Origin: CAIKMD01 sp963740675
GTDB taxonomy: Bacteria; Pseudomonadota; Alphaproteobacteria; ATCC43930; CGMCC-115725
Direction: 5' to 3'
Assembly: GCA_963740675.1 (NCBI GenBank)
Contig: CAVUFS010000005.1
Location: 62,001 to 126,000, forward strand
DNA: 64,000 nucleotides
How positions within the stretch are numbered: the first letter of the stretch is position 1; every line of letters starts with the position of its first letter. This document shows, one piece after another, positions 15,746 to 24,308 of the stretch. The translations under genes were made by a program, and so were the position numbers. The notes below the pieces were generated by a model, which searched no databases, was not told where the DNA came from, and saw only the letters and a program-made list of their open reading frames with translations.

Positions 15746-17680
15746 ATGAAGGTTACCAGTCGCGCCTTTGCCACTTTCGGCCATGACGTCGTCATGGCGG
15801 CGCTATCGTTCCTATTGTCGTTCTACCTGCGCGTCGGCAGCGACATCTTCCACTATTCGCCGTCGTTGCTCGCGACCTACGACCTCGCTTTTGCCGCGAC
15901 GGCGGCCGTGATCTTCCGCGTGTCGGGCCTCTACCGCGGCATCTGGCGGTTCGCCTCGCTGCCCGATCTGCTGGCGCTACTGCGCGCGGTAACGCTGATC
16001 ATTCTGATTTTCTTCCCGGTGATGTTCATCGTCACGCGCTTGCAGGACATGCCGCGCTCGCTCGTTGGCATCAACTGGCTGCTGCTGATGGCGATGCTCG
16101 GCGCCCCGCGCTTCGCCTATCGCGTATTGAAGGATCGCGGCCTCGATCATGTGTTCGAGACGGCGAGCTATGCGCCGGTGCCGATCCTGCTGATCGGCGC
16201 GCGCGAAGGCGCCGATCTTTTCATTCGCGCCATCGGCCGCGATCCGCGCCGGCCCTATCGCGTGGTCGGCATCCTCGCCGACGGCACGTCGCGGGTCGGC
16301 CGCGACATCGGCGGTGTCGGGGTGCTGGGAACTTTCGACGAAGTCGCCGATGTCGTCGCCTCCCTGACAAAAACAGACAACCGGCCGCAACGGCTGATCG
16401 TTTGCCAGGAGCTTAGCCGCACGCAGGCGCGGCAGCTGTTCGATTTCTCCGCCGAAGCCGGCATCCCTCTCGCACGCGTGCCGCGGCTCACCGATTTCCG
16501 CGTGACGCGCGACGACGATATGCAGCGCATCGAGCCGGTGGCGATCGAGGATCTTCTCGGCCGGCCGCAGACCGTGCTCGATCGCGATAGCATGCGTGCC
16601 CTGATCGCCGGACGCCGCGTGCTGGTGACCGGCGCCGGCGGCACGATCGGCGGCGAGTTGTCGCGTCAGATCGCGTCCTATGGGCCGGCGAAACTGGCGC
16701 TGCTCGATAATGGCGAATACGCGCTCTATTCGATCGATCAGGAAATCAAGGAGCGCTTTCCCGACATTCCGCGCCAGGCGATCATTGCCGATGTGCGCGA
16801 GCGGCGGCGCATCGACGATGTGATGGCCGCCGAGCGACCGGAACTTGTCTTTCACGCCGCTGCACTCAAACACGTGCCGATGGTCGAGGCCAATCCGGCC
16901 GAAGGCCTGATGACGAACGTCATCGGCACGCGCAACGTCGCTGAATCCTGCCGCGCACACGGCGTCACCGCGATGGTGATGATCTCGACCGACAAGGCGG
17001 TGAATCCGGCCAATGTGATGGGCGCGAGCAAGCGCCTTGCCGAAAGCATCTGCCAGGCCCTCGACATTGTCGAGGCGCGCCGGGATCGTGGCACGCGCTA
17101 CGTCACTGTGCGCTTCGGCAATGTGCTCGGCTCGACCGGCTCGGTTGTGCCGCTGTTCCAGCGCCAGCTCGCGGCAGGCGGGCCGCTGACCGTGACGCAT
17201 CCCGATATCCAGCGCTTCTTCATGACCGTGCGCGAGGCGGTCGAACTGGTGCTTCAAGCCTCGACGCTTGCTGGCGGCGAGAATGCCGCACGCGGCAAGA
17301 TTTTCGTGCTCGATATGGGCGAGCCGGTGAAGATCGCCGATCTCGCCAGTCAGATGATCCGCCTCGCCGGCAAGCGGCCGGGCACCGACATCAAGATCGA
17401 ATTCGTCGGCTTGCGCCCCGGCGAGAAGCTTTACGAAGAGCTGTTCTACGCCAACGAGACGCTGCTGCCTACGAAGGTATCGGGCATTCGCCTCGCCGCG
17501 CCGCGCACCAGCGATTACGCAATGCTGGCCAGGGCACTCGACGAATTCGCGGAGCAGCTTCGCGAAGGCCGCGAGGATCGCGCGATCGCATTGCTCGGCT
17601 CGCTGGTGCCCGAGTTCGAGCACGCGAACCAGGCGCCCGACCACGGCACGGCGGAGCGCGCCCAGGCGCGCGAGCCTTAA
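15746..17680 (+). CDS. membrane-bound nucleoside-diphosphate-sugar 4,6-dehydratase (CapD/WbpM/PglF type)
   Basis: A protein of 644 residues, full family length. Four N-terminal membrane segments (for example 'VVMAALSFLLSFYLRVG') are followed by a CoA-binding-like domain ('PVPILLIGAREGADLFI') and the catalytic SDR domain with 'VTGAGGTIGGELSRQI' (near residue 295). The active-site region 'STDKAVNPANVMGASKR' has Met425-x3-Lys429 in place of Tyr-x3-Lys, the known signature of the long WbpM class. It should convert UDP-GlcNAc to the 4-keto-6-deoxy sugar. A GAGGAAG ribosome site precedes ATG 15746. Partner enzymes lie at 10536 and 12393. Confidence 0.93.
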   Translation: MKVTSRAFATFGHDVVMAALSFLLSFYLRVGSDIFHYSPSLLATYDLAFAATAAVIFRVSGLYRGIWRFASLPDLLALLRAVTLIILIFFPVMFIVTRLQDMPRSLVGINWLLLMAMLGAPRFAYRVLKDRGLDHVFETASYAPVPILLIGAREGADLFIRAIGRDPRRPYRVVGILADGTSRVGRDIGGVGVLGTFDEVADVVASLTKTDNRPQRLIVCQELSRTQARQLFDFSAEAGIPLARVPRLTDFRVTRDDDMQRIEPVAIEDLLGRPQTVLDRDSMRALIAGRRVLVTGAGGTIGGELSRQIASYGPAKLALLDNGEYALYSIDQEIKERFPDIPRQAIIADVRERRRIDDVMAAERPELVFHAAALKHVPMVEANPAEGLMTNVIGTRNVAESCRAHGVTAMVMISTDKAVNPANVMGASKRLAESICQALDIVEARRDRGTRYVTVRFGNVLGSTGSVVPLFQRQLAAGGPLTVTHPDIQRFFMTVREAVELVLQASTLAGGENAARGKIFVLDMGEPVKIADLASQMIRLAGKRPGTDIKIEFVGLRPGEKLYEELFYANETLLPTKVSGIRLAAPRTSDYAMLARALDEFAEQLREGREDRAIALLGSLVPEFEHANQAPDHGTAERAQAREP

Positions 17681-17703
17681 GTCAAACGCGGCGCGGCGCG
17701 ACG

Positions 17704-18912
17704 ATGGCTCCGCAACGCCGCGCGCTCGTCATCGGTGGATCGATCGGCGGTCTCTTCGCTGCACAATTCCTGCGCCAAGCCGGATGGGATGTCGCGGTGT
17801 TCGAGCGCAGCGCCGGCGATCTCGCCGATCGCGGTGCCGGCCTCAACACTTCGGCTGAATTGTTCGATGGCCTCGCCCGCGCCGGCGCCGCGGTCAATCC
17901 CGGCCTCGCCTTTCATGTGCGCCGCTCGGCCTGGCTGAAGCAGGATGGTACGATCGGCCTAGAGATACCGCGCGGTTGGCATGGCAGCACCTGGGGCACG
18001 ATTTACAGGCCGCTGCGGGCTGCTTTTCCGTCAGCGCTCTATCACGCCGGCAAAGCGGTGGAGCGCGTCGAGCAAGATGGGGTGAGCGTTACCGCCATCT
18101 TCGCGGACGGCACACGCGAGCAAGGCGATCTCCTGATCGGCGCCGACGGCGTCTATTCGACCGTGCGCAAGCAATTCCTGCCCGAGATCGTCCCGACGCA
18201 GGCCGGCTATATCGCCTGGCGCGGCATCCTCGACGAACGCGACCTGCCGCAAGCCGCGCATGGGTTGCTGCTCGAGCGCGCCGCCTTCACCTTCCCCGAC
18301 AACGAGCTGGTTGTCTCCCTGCCGGTGCCCGGCACCGACAACGATCCGCGGCCCGGCCACCGCCGTTATTATTTCATCTGGTACCGGCCTGCCTCAGCCG
18401 AGGAGCAGCGCGAGCTCTTTACCGATGCGAGCGGCCGCAATCACGGGCTCACGATCCCGCCGCCGCTCATCCGCGCCGAATTCATTGCCGCGATGAAAGA
18501 AGCGGCGCGCAAGGTGCTGCCGCCGGTGCTGGGCGAGATCGTCGGCCGCGTGGCGCAGCCGCTGCTGCAATCGATCACCGATCTCGAAGCGCCGCGCATG
18601 GTGTTTGGGCGCGTCGCGCTATTGGGCGATTCCGCTTTCGTCGCACGGCCGCATGTCGCCGCCGGCACGAGCAAAGCGGCGCTCGATGCCGCGGGGCTGG
18701 TCGCCGCGCTCGCCGCGCATGACGGCGATATCGATGCGTCGCTCCGGCAGTATGAGCACGAGCGGCTTGCTTTCGGCCGCGCCATCATCAGCCATGCGCG
18801 CTATCTCGGCGCCTATCTGGAGGCCGGTGGTTCAGCGATAGCACGTGATCCCGAGCAGGTACTGCGAGAATACGGCGCGCCGCATCTCGTGCGCGAAATG
18901 ACTTTCGACTAA
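17704..18912 (+). CDS. FAD-dependent aromatic-ring monooxygenase-like protein
   Basis: A protein of 402 residues of the class A flavoprotein hydroxylase family (salicylate/6-hydroxynicotinate hydroxylase-like). The dinucleotide motif 'ALVIGGSIGGLFAAQFLRQAG' region near residues 8-27, the 'DLLIGADGVYSTVRKQF' DG motif near 140-156, and the 'VALLGDSAFVARPHVAAG' GD motif near 302-320 are all present. Such enzymes hydroxylate phenolic substrates using NAD(P)H and O2; the substrate is not evident. It lies 23 bases behind the dehydratase gene and converges with a VOC-family gene with a 4-base overlap. Confidence 0.85.
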   Translation: MAPQRRALVIGGSIGGLFAAQFLRQAGWDVAVFERSAGDLADRGAGLNTSAELFDGLARAGAAVNPGLAFHVRRSAWLKQDGTIGLEIPRGWHGSTWGTIYRPLRAAFPSALYHAGKAVERVEQDGVSVTAIFADGTREQGDLLIGADGVYSTVRKQFLPEIVPTQAGYIAWRGILDERDLPQAAHGLLLERAAFTFPDNELVVSLPVPGTDNDPRPGHRRYYFIWYRPASAEEQRELFTDASGRNHGLTIPPPLIRAEFIAAMKEAARKVLPPVLGEIVGRVAQPLLQSITDLEAPRMVFGRVALLGDSAFVARPHVAAGTSKAALDAAGLVAALAAHDGDIDASLRQYEHERLAFGRAIISHARYLGAYLEAGGSAIARDPEQVLREYGAPHLVREMTFD

Positions 18913-19307
18913 TCGGCGGCGCCGGCGTAGCGCGCGAGGTCGATGATCTCGAGCACGTTGCCGTCGGGGTCCTCGAAATAAGCGCGAGGCCCGTCGATCA
19001 CGCCGTCCTGACGATCCTCGTCATAGAGGAATTTGACGCCGCTCGATTTGAGCTCGGCAAGCGCCGGTGCGTAATCCTCATGCGCGACGAGGAAGGAATG
19101 ATGGATGTCGCGCTCGCTGGCGGTCGAGATCGGCTTCTCGGTCTTGGCCAGGATCACGCAATCGCCGCCGCTATCGAGGAACACCATGCCGCGCGCGCCG
19201 GTATCGCGTATCAACTTCATGCCGAGGACGCTGCAATAGAAATCCTTGGCGCGCGCCGTATCGGTCACCGGAATGGTGAAATGGACGAGACCCTGGGTCT
19301 TGATCAT
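18909..19307 (-). CDS. VOC-family (glyoxalase/dioxygenase fold) protein
   Basis: A protein of 132 residues in one vicinal-oxygen-chelate module pair. It has 'QGLVHFTIPVTDTARAKDFY' with the first metal-ligand His, and 'ARAYFEDPDGNVLEIIDLA' with the closing Glu, while 'HHSFLVA' holds another His. Proteins of this size are glyoxalases, ring-cleavage dioxygenases or antibiotic-binding proteins; sequence alone does not choose. A co-transcription partner is the secreted binding protein directly upstream on the same strand (18-base gap). Confidence 0.85.
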   Translation of the reverse strand: MIKTQGLVHFTIPVTDTARAKDFYCSVLGMKLIRDTGARGMVFLDSGGDCVILAKTEKPISTASERDIHHSFLVAHEDYAPALAELKSSGVKFLYDEDRQDGVIDGPRAYFEDPDGNVLEIIDLARYAGAAD

Positions 19308-19325
19308 ACGCGCCTCCCGTTGGCG

Positions 19326-20333
19326 TTAGTTGATGCGCGATGCCGCCTCTTTGACCAGACTGAGATCGAGATATTTATCGACCGCAACATGCTCTTTGGC
19401 AAAGCCGAGATCGGCCATCATGTCGAGATTGGATTGCAGCGCCTTCACATCGGGCATGCCCTTCGGATCGCGATAGGAATCTGCATGGGTGAAAGCCCAA
19501 TCGAGCTTCTCAGGTGCCGTCTTGTTGAAGCTCGCGGCGAGCGCGACCGCCGCCGTGTGATTGACGGGATCCGTCAGCCAGCGCAGGAAGACGAGCTGAT
19601 CCTCGAGAAAATCGATCCAAGCCGCGCGGTTCTTTTCCAGCGAGCCGGTGCGTGCCGTCAGAATGATGGTCTGCGACACGCCAAGCGCTTCGCGCTGATC
19701 AAACAGCACACGCGAGATGCTTTTGAGCTCGGGATCGTTGGTGAAAGGCGGCAGCGGCGCGATCAGTGCCACTTTCTTCTCGGCGAGCGCCGCTTTCATG
19801 TTCGGCACCTGCACCTCGATGATCGTGAGATCGCGCTTATCCTCGAGCCCGTGCTTGCGGAGCATGACGCGCAGCCCGATATCGACCGCACCGCCAAACG
19901 CATTGCTCGCGACGACCTGGCCTTTCAAATCCTCGACTTTCTGGATCGGACCGTCTTTCAGTACCAGGAAATTATTGGTCTGCCAGCCCGGTGCGCCGTC
20001 CTGCAACCCGTCAGCGATGATGCGCAGATCGGCGAGATGCGCATTGGTCACGGCGAGGGCGAAAGCCGAAAAGCTGAGCGGCGAAAGATCGATCTGTCCG
20101 GCGGAGAGCGCGGTGATCTGCGGTGGCGTGCCGGTGAAATGAATGAGGTCGAGCACATAGGATTTGCCGTAGTGGCGCAGCACCTCCGGCTTCATCGGCA
20201 TCAACGGGAAGATCATATTCGGCACGACCAGCCAGCCGGCATGGATCGTCACCGGCTCCGCCTTCGCATGGCCCCCGACACCGAGCATCAACGCCGCCGC
20301 GAGGCTTGCCGCCAGAAGCCGTCTCACCCGCAT
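19326..20333 (-). CDS. NMT1-like ABC substrate-binding protein
   Basis: A protein of 335 residues with a Sec leader (core 'RLLAASLAAALMLGVGGHAKA') and a GGGAGGG ribosome site in front of ATG 20333. The mature part follows the nitrate/sulfonate/taurine-binding pattern: 'GTPPQITALSAGQIDLSP', 'DLKGQVVASNAFGGAVDIG', 'APLPPFTNDPELK'. It is expected in the periplasm. It is another importer subunit without transporter partners in the window. The neighbour on the same transcript is a VOC protein, which may act on the imported compound (inference). Confidence 0.85.
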   Translation of the reverse strand: MRVRRLLAASLAAALMLGVGGHAKAEPVTIHAGWLVVPNMIFPLMPMKPEVLRHYGKSYVLDLIHFTGTPPQITALSAGQIDLSPLSFSAFALAVTNAHLADLRIIADGLQDGAPGWQTNNFLVLKDGPIQKVEDLKGQVVASNAFGGAVDIGLRVMLRKHGLEDKRDLTIIEVQVPNMKAALAEKKVALIAPLPPFTNDPELKSISRVLFDQREALGVSQTIILTARTGSLEKNRAAWIDFLEDQLVFLRWLTDPVNHTAAVALAASFNKTAPEKLDWAFTHADSYRDPKGMPDVKALQSNLDMMADLGFAKEHVAVDKYLDLSLVKEAASRIN

Positions 20334-20364
20334 TGCGCCCTCCCCATTCGGTCGCCGCGACGTT

Positions 20365-21240
20365 TTAGTCGCCGTCTTCTTCCTCGGCGAGCCGCAACAA
20401 ATAGCGGCCGTAATTCGATTTCTCGTTCTGCTTCGCCAGTTTCAGCAATTGCGCCTTGTCGATAAAGCCCTGGCGATAGGCAACCTCTTCGACGCAGCCG
20501 ATCTTCTGTCCCGTGCGATTCTCGAGCGTGCGCACGAATTCCGAGCCCTCGATCATCGCCTCGGGCGTGCCGGTGTCGAGCCAGGCATGGCCGCGACCCA
20601 GCTTTTCGACATGCAGCGTGCCACGTTTCAGATAGTCTTCGATCACATCGGTGATCTCATACTCGCCGCGCGCGGAGGGTTTCAGCTTTTCGGTAATCGA
20701 AACGACGTTGCGATCGAAGAAATAGAGCCCGATGATCGCCCAATCGGAGCGCGGCACTTTTGGTTTCTCTTCGATCGTCAGCGCCCGACCCGAGCGGTCG
20801 AACTCGACGATGCCGTAGCGGTCGGGATCCTGCACACGATAGGCGAAGACACTCGCGCCCTCGCGCGCCGCGGCTCGCTGCATGATCTCGGTGAGACCGT
20901 CGCCATAGATGAGATTATCGCCCAGCGCCAGTGCGCAGGCCTCGCCGGCGATAAACTCGCGGCCAAGAATGAAAGCTTGCGGAATGCCGTCGGGCGAAGC
21001 TTGCTGCGCGTAGGAAATTCGCAAACCCCACTGGCTGCCGTCGCCGAGGAGCGTGCGGAAATGCGGCGCGTCGACCGGCGTCGTGATGATGAGAATGTCG
21101 CGGATGCCGCCGAACATGAAGGTCGACAGCGGATAGTAGATCATCGGCTTGTCGTAGATCGGCAGAAGCTGCTTCGAGACCGCACGGGTCAGCGGATAAA
21201 GCCGCGTGCCGGAGCCCCCGGCGAGGATAATGCCCTTCAT
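20365..21240 (-). CDS. rmlA: glucose-1-phosphate thymidylyltransferase
   Basis: Makes dTDP-glucose from dTTP and glucose-1-phosphate, first step of the dTDP-rhamnose and related pathways, in the cytosol. The sequence is diagnostic: 'KGIILAGGSGTRLYPLT' nucleotide loop at the N-terminus, 'VSKQLLPIYDKPMIYYPLS', 'ALALGDNLIYGDG' with the metal Asp, and 'TIEEKPKVPRSDWAIIGLYF'. The length of 291 residues is typical. It overlaps rmlB by 4 bases (ATGA), so the two are coupled. rmlC and rmlD are not in the window, so the final sugar could be rhamnose or another 6-deoxyhexose. Confidence 0.97.
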   Translation of the reverse strand: MKGIILAGGSGTRLYPLTRAVSKQLLPIYDKPMIYYPLSTFMFGGIRDILIITTPVDAPHFRTLLGDGSQWGLRISYAQQASPDGIPQAFILGREFIAGEACALALGDNLIYGDGLTEIMQRAAAREGASVFAYRVQDPDRYGIVEFDRSGRALTIEEKPKVPRSDWAIIGLYFFDRNVVSITEKLKPSARGEYEITDVIEDYLKRGTLHVEKLGRGHAWLDTGTPEAMIEGSEFVRTLENRTGQKIGCVEEVAYRQGFIDKAQLLKLAKQNEKSNYGRYLLRLAEEEDGD

Positions 21241-22292
21241 TGAATCTTCCCCAATCGCTCGCCCTGATATCCGCCGCTACGGATTTTCTCCCACCAATCG
21301 CGATTGTCGAGATACCACTGCACGGTCTTCTTGAGGCCGGTAACCAGTGTCTCTTTCGGCTCCCAAGCGAGCTCGCGGCGGATCTTGGTGTCGTCGACGG
21401 CATAGCGCAGATCGTGGCCCGGCCGGTCGGTGACGAATTCGATCAGCTTTTCATGCGGGCGATGCGGTGAGCGCGGCAGTGCCTCGTCGAGGATGGCGCA
21501 GATCATTTTGACGATCGCGATATTCGGGTGCTGCTCGCGCCCCGCGATGTTGTAGGTCTCGCCGATACGGCCTTTGCGCAGCACCAGGGTCAGCGCCGCG
21601 GCGTGATCGCCGACATAAAGCCAATCGCGCACATTGCTGCCCTGGCCATAGACCGGCAGCTTCTTGCCATCGAGCGCGTTGAGGATCATCAGCGGGATGA
21701 GCTTTTCCGGAAATTGCCATGGCCCATAATTGTTCGAGCAATTGGTGGCGACCACCGGCAGGCCGTAGGTGCGATGCCAGGCGCGCGCAAGATGATCGGC
21801 GCCGGCTTTCGATGCGGCATAGGGGCTGTTCGGCTGATAGCGCGAATTCTCGTTCGCTTCTTCGCCATCGTTCAGCGAGCCAAAGACTTCGTCGGTCGAG
21901 ATCAGATGAAAACGGAAACGCGCTTTGCCATCTGCGTCGAGCGCGCTCCAATGGCGACGCGCTGCTTCAAGCATTGTGAAAGTGCCGACGAGATTGGTTT
22001 GGATGAAATCGGCGGGACCGTCGATCGAGCGGTCGACATGGGATTCGGCGGCAAGATGCATCACCGCATCGGGGCGATGCTCGGCGAATATCCGCGCGAC
22101 CGCCGCGGCATCGGCGACATCGGCGACCTCCAGCCCGTAGCGACCGCCCTCGGCGAGCGCGCCGAGCGGCGGATTAGAGCCGGCATAGGTGAGCTTGTCG
22201 AGATTGACGACCTGCTCGCCCTCGCCCAGTAACTGCCGCACCACCGCCGTGCCGATGAACCCGGCGCCACCAGTCACCAAAACCTTGGCCAC
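21237..22292 (-). CDS. rmlB: dTDP-glucose 4,6-dehydratase
   Basis: A protein of 351 residues of the extended SDR family. NAD-binding 'VTGGAGFIGTAVVRQLL' at residues 5-21, 'VMHLAAESHVDRSIDGP', 'FHLISTDEVFGSL' with the catalytic Thr-Asp-Glu triplet, and 'SPYAASKAGADHLARA' with YxxxK are all present, as is 'GPWQFPEKLIPLMI'. It converts dTDP-glucose into the 4-keto-6-deoxy intermediate. It is the first gene of the rmlBA pair on the minus strand; an 80-base gap separates it from the unknown exported gene upstream. Confidence 0.97.
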   Translation of the reverse strand: MAKVLVTGGAGFIGTAVVRQLLGEGEQVVNLDKLTYAGSNPPLGALAEGGRYGLEVADVADAAAVARIFAEHRPDAVMHLAAESHVDRSIDGPADFIQTNLVGTFTMLEAARRHWSALDADGKARFRFHLISTDEVFGSLNDGEEANENSRYQPNSPYAASKAGADHLARAWHRTYGLPVVATNCSNNYGPWQFPEKLIPLMILNALDGKKLPVYGQGSNVRDWLYVGDHAAALTLVLRKGRIGETYNIAGREQHPNIAIVKMICAILDEALPRSPHRPHEKLIEFVTDRPGHDLRYAVDDTKIRRELAWEPKETLVTGLKKTVQWYLDNRDWWEKIRSGGYQGERLGKIQ

Positions 22293-22372
22293 GCTTATCC
22301 TTTCGCCTGCTGGTCAGAACGTATCACGTCGCGACGCAATTCCGTAGCAGGCACCTACGGTCATTCGGCTAA

Positions 22373-22819
22373 TCAATCGGCGCATTTGAGTAGCCAACCC
22401 GTCGGCTGGCCGCTCGCTTTGACGACACCGCGGCTGACCGAGACCGTGCCGTCGCTCGCGACCGCTTCGTAAGGCCGGATGCGGCGCTGCTCCTTGAGCA
22501 GGGTCACGGTGATCGTCACGCGTCCTTGCGGATAAGAAAGGCGTAGATGCGTGTCATCGAGCATCTGCGCATCGCTCAGCGGCACGAGGCTATCGAATTG
22601 GGGCTTGCCGGTGACGACTTGCCGCGTTGGCTGACCGGCCGTCGATTGGATGAAACTGACGAAGGGATTGGCGGGGCTCGGCGGCTTCTGGCAATCGAGT
22701 GACCAACTGCCGACAAGACCGAATTGCAACAGCTCATCGCTGTCCTTGCCGGCTTGCGATACAGCCGGCCGCAACGGCAACAAGACGACGGCGAGAAGGA
22801 ATGCCCAGCGCTTCATCAT
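22373..22819 (-). CDS. small exported protein of unknown function
   Basis: A protein of 148 residues with a signal peptide (core 'WAFLLAVVLLPLRPAVS', cleavage near SQA). The mature part has one Cys pair (Cys in 'SWSLDCQKPPSPANP' and in the C-terminal 'WLLKCAD'), suggesting a disulphide, and alternating strands (LRLSYPQGRVTITVTLL). No family recognised. Its start overlaps the panC stop by 4 bases (ATGA), so it is translated with panC although the function need not be related. Confidence 0.7.
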   Translation of the reverse strand: MMKRWAFLLAVVLLPLRPAVSQAGKDSDELLQFGLVGSWSLDCQKPPSPANPFVSFIQSTAGQPTRQVVTGKPQFDSLVPLSDAQMLDDTHLRLSYPQGRVTITVTLLKEQRRIRPYEAVASDGTVSVSRGVVKASGQPTGWLLKCAD

Positions 22820-23688
22820 GCGCCGCGCGGCGGAACGGGCTCATTATCGATGAGCCGTGTCTTGCCGAGCCATGCGGCGGCGACGGCACGTCCGGCCCGG
22901 CTGCGATCGACGAGCGGCTGCAAACTCTCGGCATCGACAAGCTCGAGATAATCGACCTTGTCGAAACCCGCTTGTAGCAGCGCTGCGCTGCCAGCGGCGG
23001 CCGCGTCTTGTGCCGACACGCCGCGCGCGACTTGCGCCACCGCATCGACGAGCACGCGATGCATTGCCGGCGCGACGCGGCGCTCCTCCTGGGCGAGATA
23101 GGCGTTGCGCGAAGACAGCGCCAAGCCGTCGCTTTCGCGTATGATCGGCACGCCTTCGATGGTGCAATCGATATCGAGATCGCGCGCAACGCGACGAATG
23201 ATCTGCAACTGCTGATAATCTTTCTCGCCGAAACAGGCGATATGCGGATGCGCTTGCAGCAACAGTTTCGTCACCACCGTGGCGACACCGTCAAAATGCC
23301 CGGGACGGAAGCGGCCGCAAAGCGGCGCGGCCAGCGGCCCGGCCGAAACCGTCGTCGCAAAGCCGGCGGGATACATCTCGGCGGCATCGGGCGCGAACAG
23401 CAGATCGCAGGAAGCGCCGGCGAGTTTCGCCGCATCGCCCGCCTCGTCGCGCGGATAGCGCGTGAAATCCTCGTTCGGGCCGAATTGCGTCGGATTGACG
23501 AAGATCGTCGCAATCACCCGGTCGGCGCGAACGCGCGCATGCGCGATAAGCGCCAAATGCCCGTCATGCAGGGCGCCCATAGTCGGCACCAGCGCGACGA
23601 TTTCGTCGCTCCGGCGCCATTCTGCGACGGTGCGGCGCAATTCGACGATTTTGCGCGCGACGGGAAGCTTGCCGAGGGTTTGGAGCAT
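22816..23688 (-). CDS. panC: pantothenate synthetase
   Basis: Joins pantoate and beta-alanine with ATP to give pantothenate, cytosolic. The HIGH-type motif is in 'VPTMGALHDGHLALI' and the KMSKS-like part in 'IIRESDGLALSSRNAYL'. 'FVNPTQFGPNEDFTRYPR' and 'VATVVTKLL' are further family signatures. I choose the ATG at 23688, which gives 290 residues; an in-frame ATG at 23712 would add eight residues (MRAIDPRA). panB is not in the window. It is followed by a translationally coupled exported protein gene. Confidence 0.95.
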   Translation of the reverse strand: MLQTLGKLPVARKIVELRRTVAEWRRSDEIVALVPTMGALHDGHLALIAHARVRADRVIATIFVNPTQFGPNEDFTRYPRDEAGDAAKLAGASCDLLFAPDAAEMYPAGFATTVSAGPLAAPLCGRFRPGHFDGVATVVTKLLLQAHPHIACFGEKDYQQLQIIRRVARDLDIDCTIEGVPIIRESDGLALSSRNAYLAQEERRVAPAMHRVLVDAVAQVARGVSAQDAAAAGSAALLQAGFDKVDYLELVDAESLQPLVDRSRAGRAVAAAWLGKTRLIDNEPVPPRGA

Positions 23689-23756
23689 TGCGCGCGGGTC
23701 TATCGCGCGCACCGGTTAAAGGCAAGGCAGGGTCTGGCAGACCCCGCCGAATCGCG

Positions 23757-23978
23757 TCAGGTGCGGCGCGTGCCGGCGTAAGCCAGACCGGCGCCGACGA
23801 CGATGACGATGATGCTCGCCCAAGGCGGAATGACGTAATCCGTCTCGGTGTCCTTGGTCGCGGTAATCGGGCCGACTTTCGCCACCTGCTCCTGGTGGTG
23901 GATCGGGACAACATTGATCACCAGGCCGACGATCCCGGCCACGATCAGAATGACACCTACCAACATCATGCCGCGCAT
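23757..23978 (-). CDS. small DUF3185-like membrane protein
   Basis: A protein of 73 residues starting at the ATG at 23978, preceded by GGGAGAAG. There are two hydrophobic segments: 'MLVGVILIVAGIVGLVI' and 'WASIIVIVVGAGLAYAG', separated by a polar stretch containing 'KVGPITATKDTET'. This layout, with the K(V/L)GPI-A motif between two helices, matches the DUF3185-type two-helix proteins as I remember them. Function unknown; inner membrane. Confidence 0.75.
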   Translation of the reverse strand: MRGMMLVGVILIVAGIVGLVINVVPIHHQEQVAKVGPITATKDTETDYVIPPWASIIVIVVGAGLAYAGTRRT

Positions 23979-24070
23979 GTTCTTCTCCCGCGTAAGCCGG
24001 GAAATAATCGTTTTCCACGGCAAAGGTTCCGGGCCGGCGGGAGGCCCAATGTGGGGGGCGCCCTAAAGCA

Positions 24071-24096
24071 GAAGGGCCGCCCAGGGGCGGCCCTTC
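24071..24096. terminator. GC-rich 11-bp hairpin
   Basis: Perfect stem GAAGGGCCGCC / GGCGGCCCTTC with loop CAGG. It lies between the small minus-strand frame at 24136-24216 and the DUF3185-like gene. No U-run follows on either strand, so it would be a weak intrinsic terminator, or the 3' end of a short transcript. Confidence 0.5.
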
Positions 24097-24135
24097 CCAT
24101 TTGTCATCTGCGGCGGAGCACTGCCGCGACACTCG

Positions 24136-24216
24136 CTACGCGCGGTCAGAAACCCCTGCCGAGGCAGCAATCCCGATCGCGGTTGCTCCAACCGCCGTTC
24201 CATGACAATGAGACAC
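24136..24216 (-). CDS. possible 26-residue small protein or leader peptide
   Basis: GTG at 24216 stands 7 bases behind a GGAGG that is part of a 15-base perfect anti-SD match. The frame reads MSHCHGTAVGATAIGIAASA and ends at TAG 24136-24138: a His/Cys start followed by a short hydrophobic Ala/Gly/Ile segment. Two other frames overlap the same bases, one from an internal ATG. The stretch ends in a strong hairpin at 24071-24096, giving the size of a small stand-alone transcript of roughly 170 bases. A regulatory RNA with an incidental reading frame is an alternative. Confidence 0.4.
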   Translation of the reverse strand: MSHCHGTAVGATAIGIAASAGVSDRA

Positions 24217-24232
24217 GGGATCACCTCCTTTC
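24217..24232 (-). promoter_or_regulatory. extended Shine-Dalgarno sequence identical to the complement of the 16S tail
   Basis: On the minus strand the bases read GAAAGGAGGTGATCCC, matching about 15 consecutive bases of the anti-Shine-Dalgarno end of 16S rRNA. This is far longer than the 4-6 pairs usual in the window and sits at normal spacing before the GTG at 24216. Confidence 0.7.
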
Positions 24233-24308
24233 AATACGTTGCGGGAGCCTAAAGCGTAATGACGTGCCGCTTAGAAATCAAGCGTTTCCAAACGCTTCCG
24301 ACGCGACA

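Noticed and set aside
15977..17644. A 555-codon minus-strand frame opposite the 4,6-dehydratase
   Set aside because: High-GC antisense shadow; composition (Arg/His/Ala) and lack of motifs contrast with the clear SDR enzyme on the plus strand.
24218..24232. GGATCACCTCCTTTC as a 16S rRNA 3' end
   Set aside because: No rRNA sequence precedes it on the plus strand; it reads as an extended SD on the minus strand.
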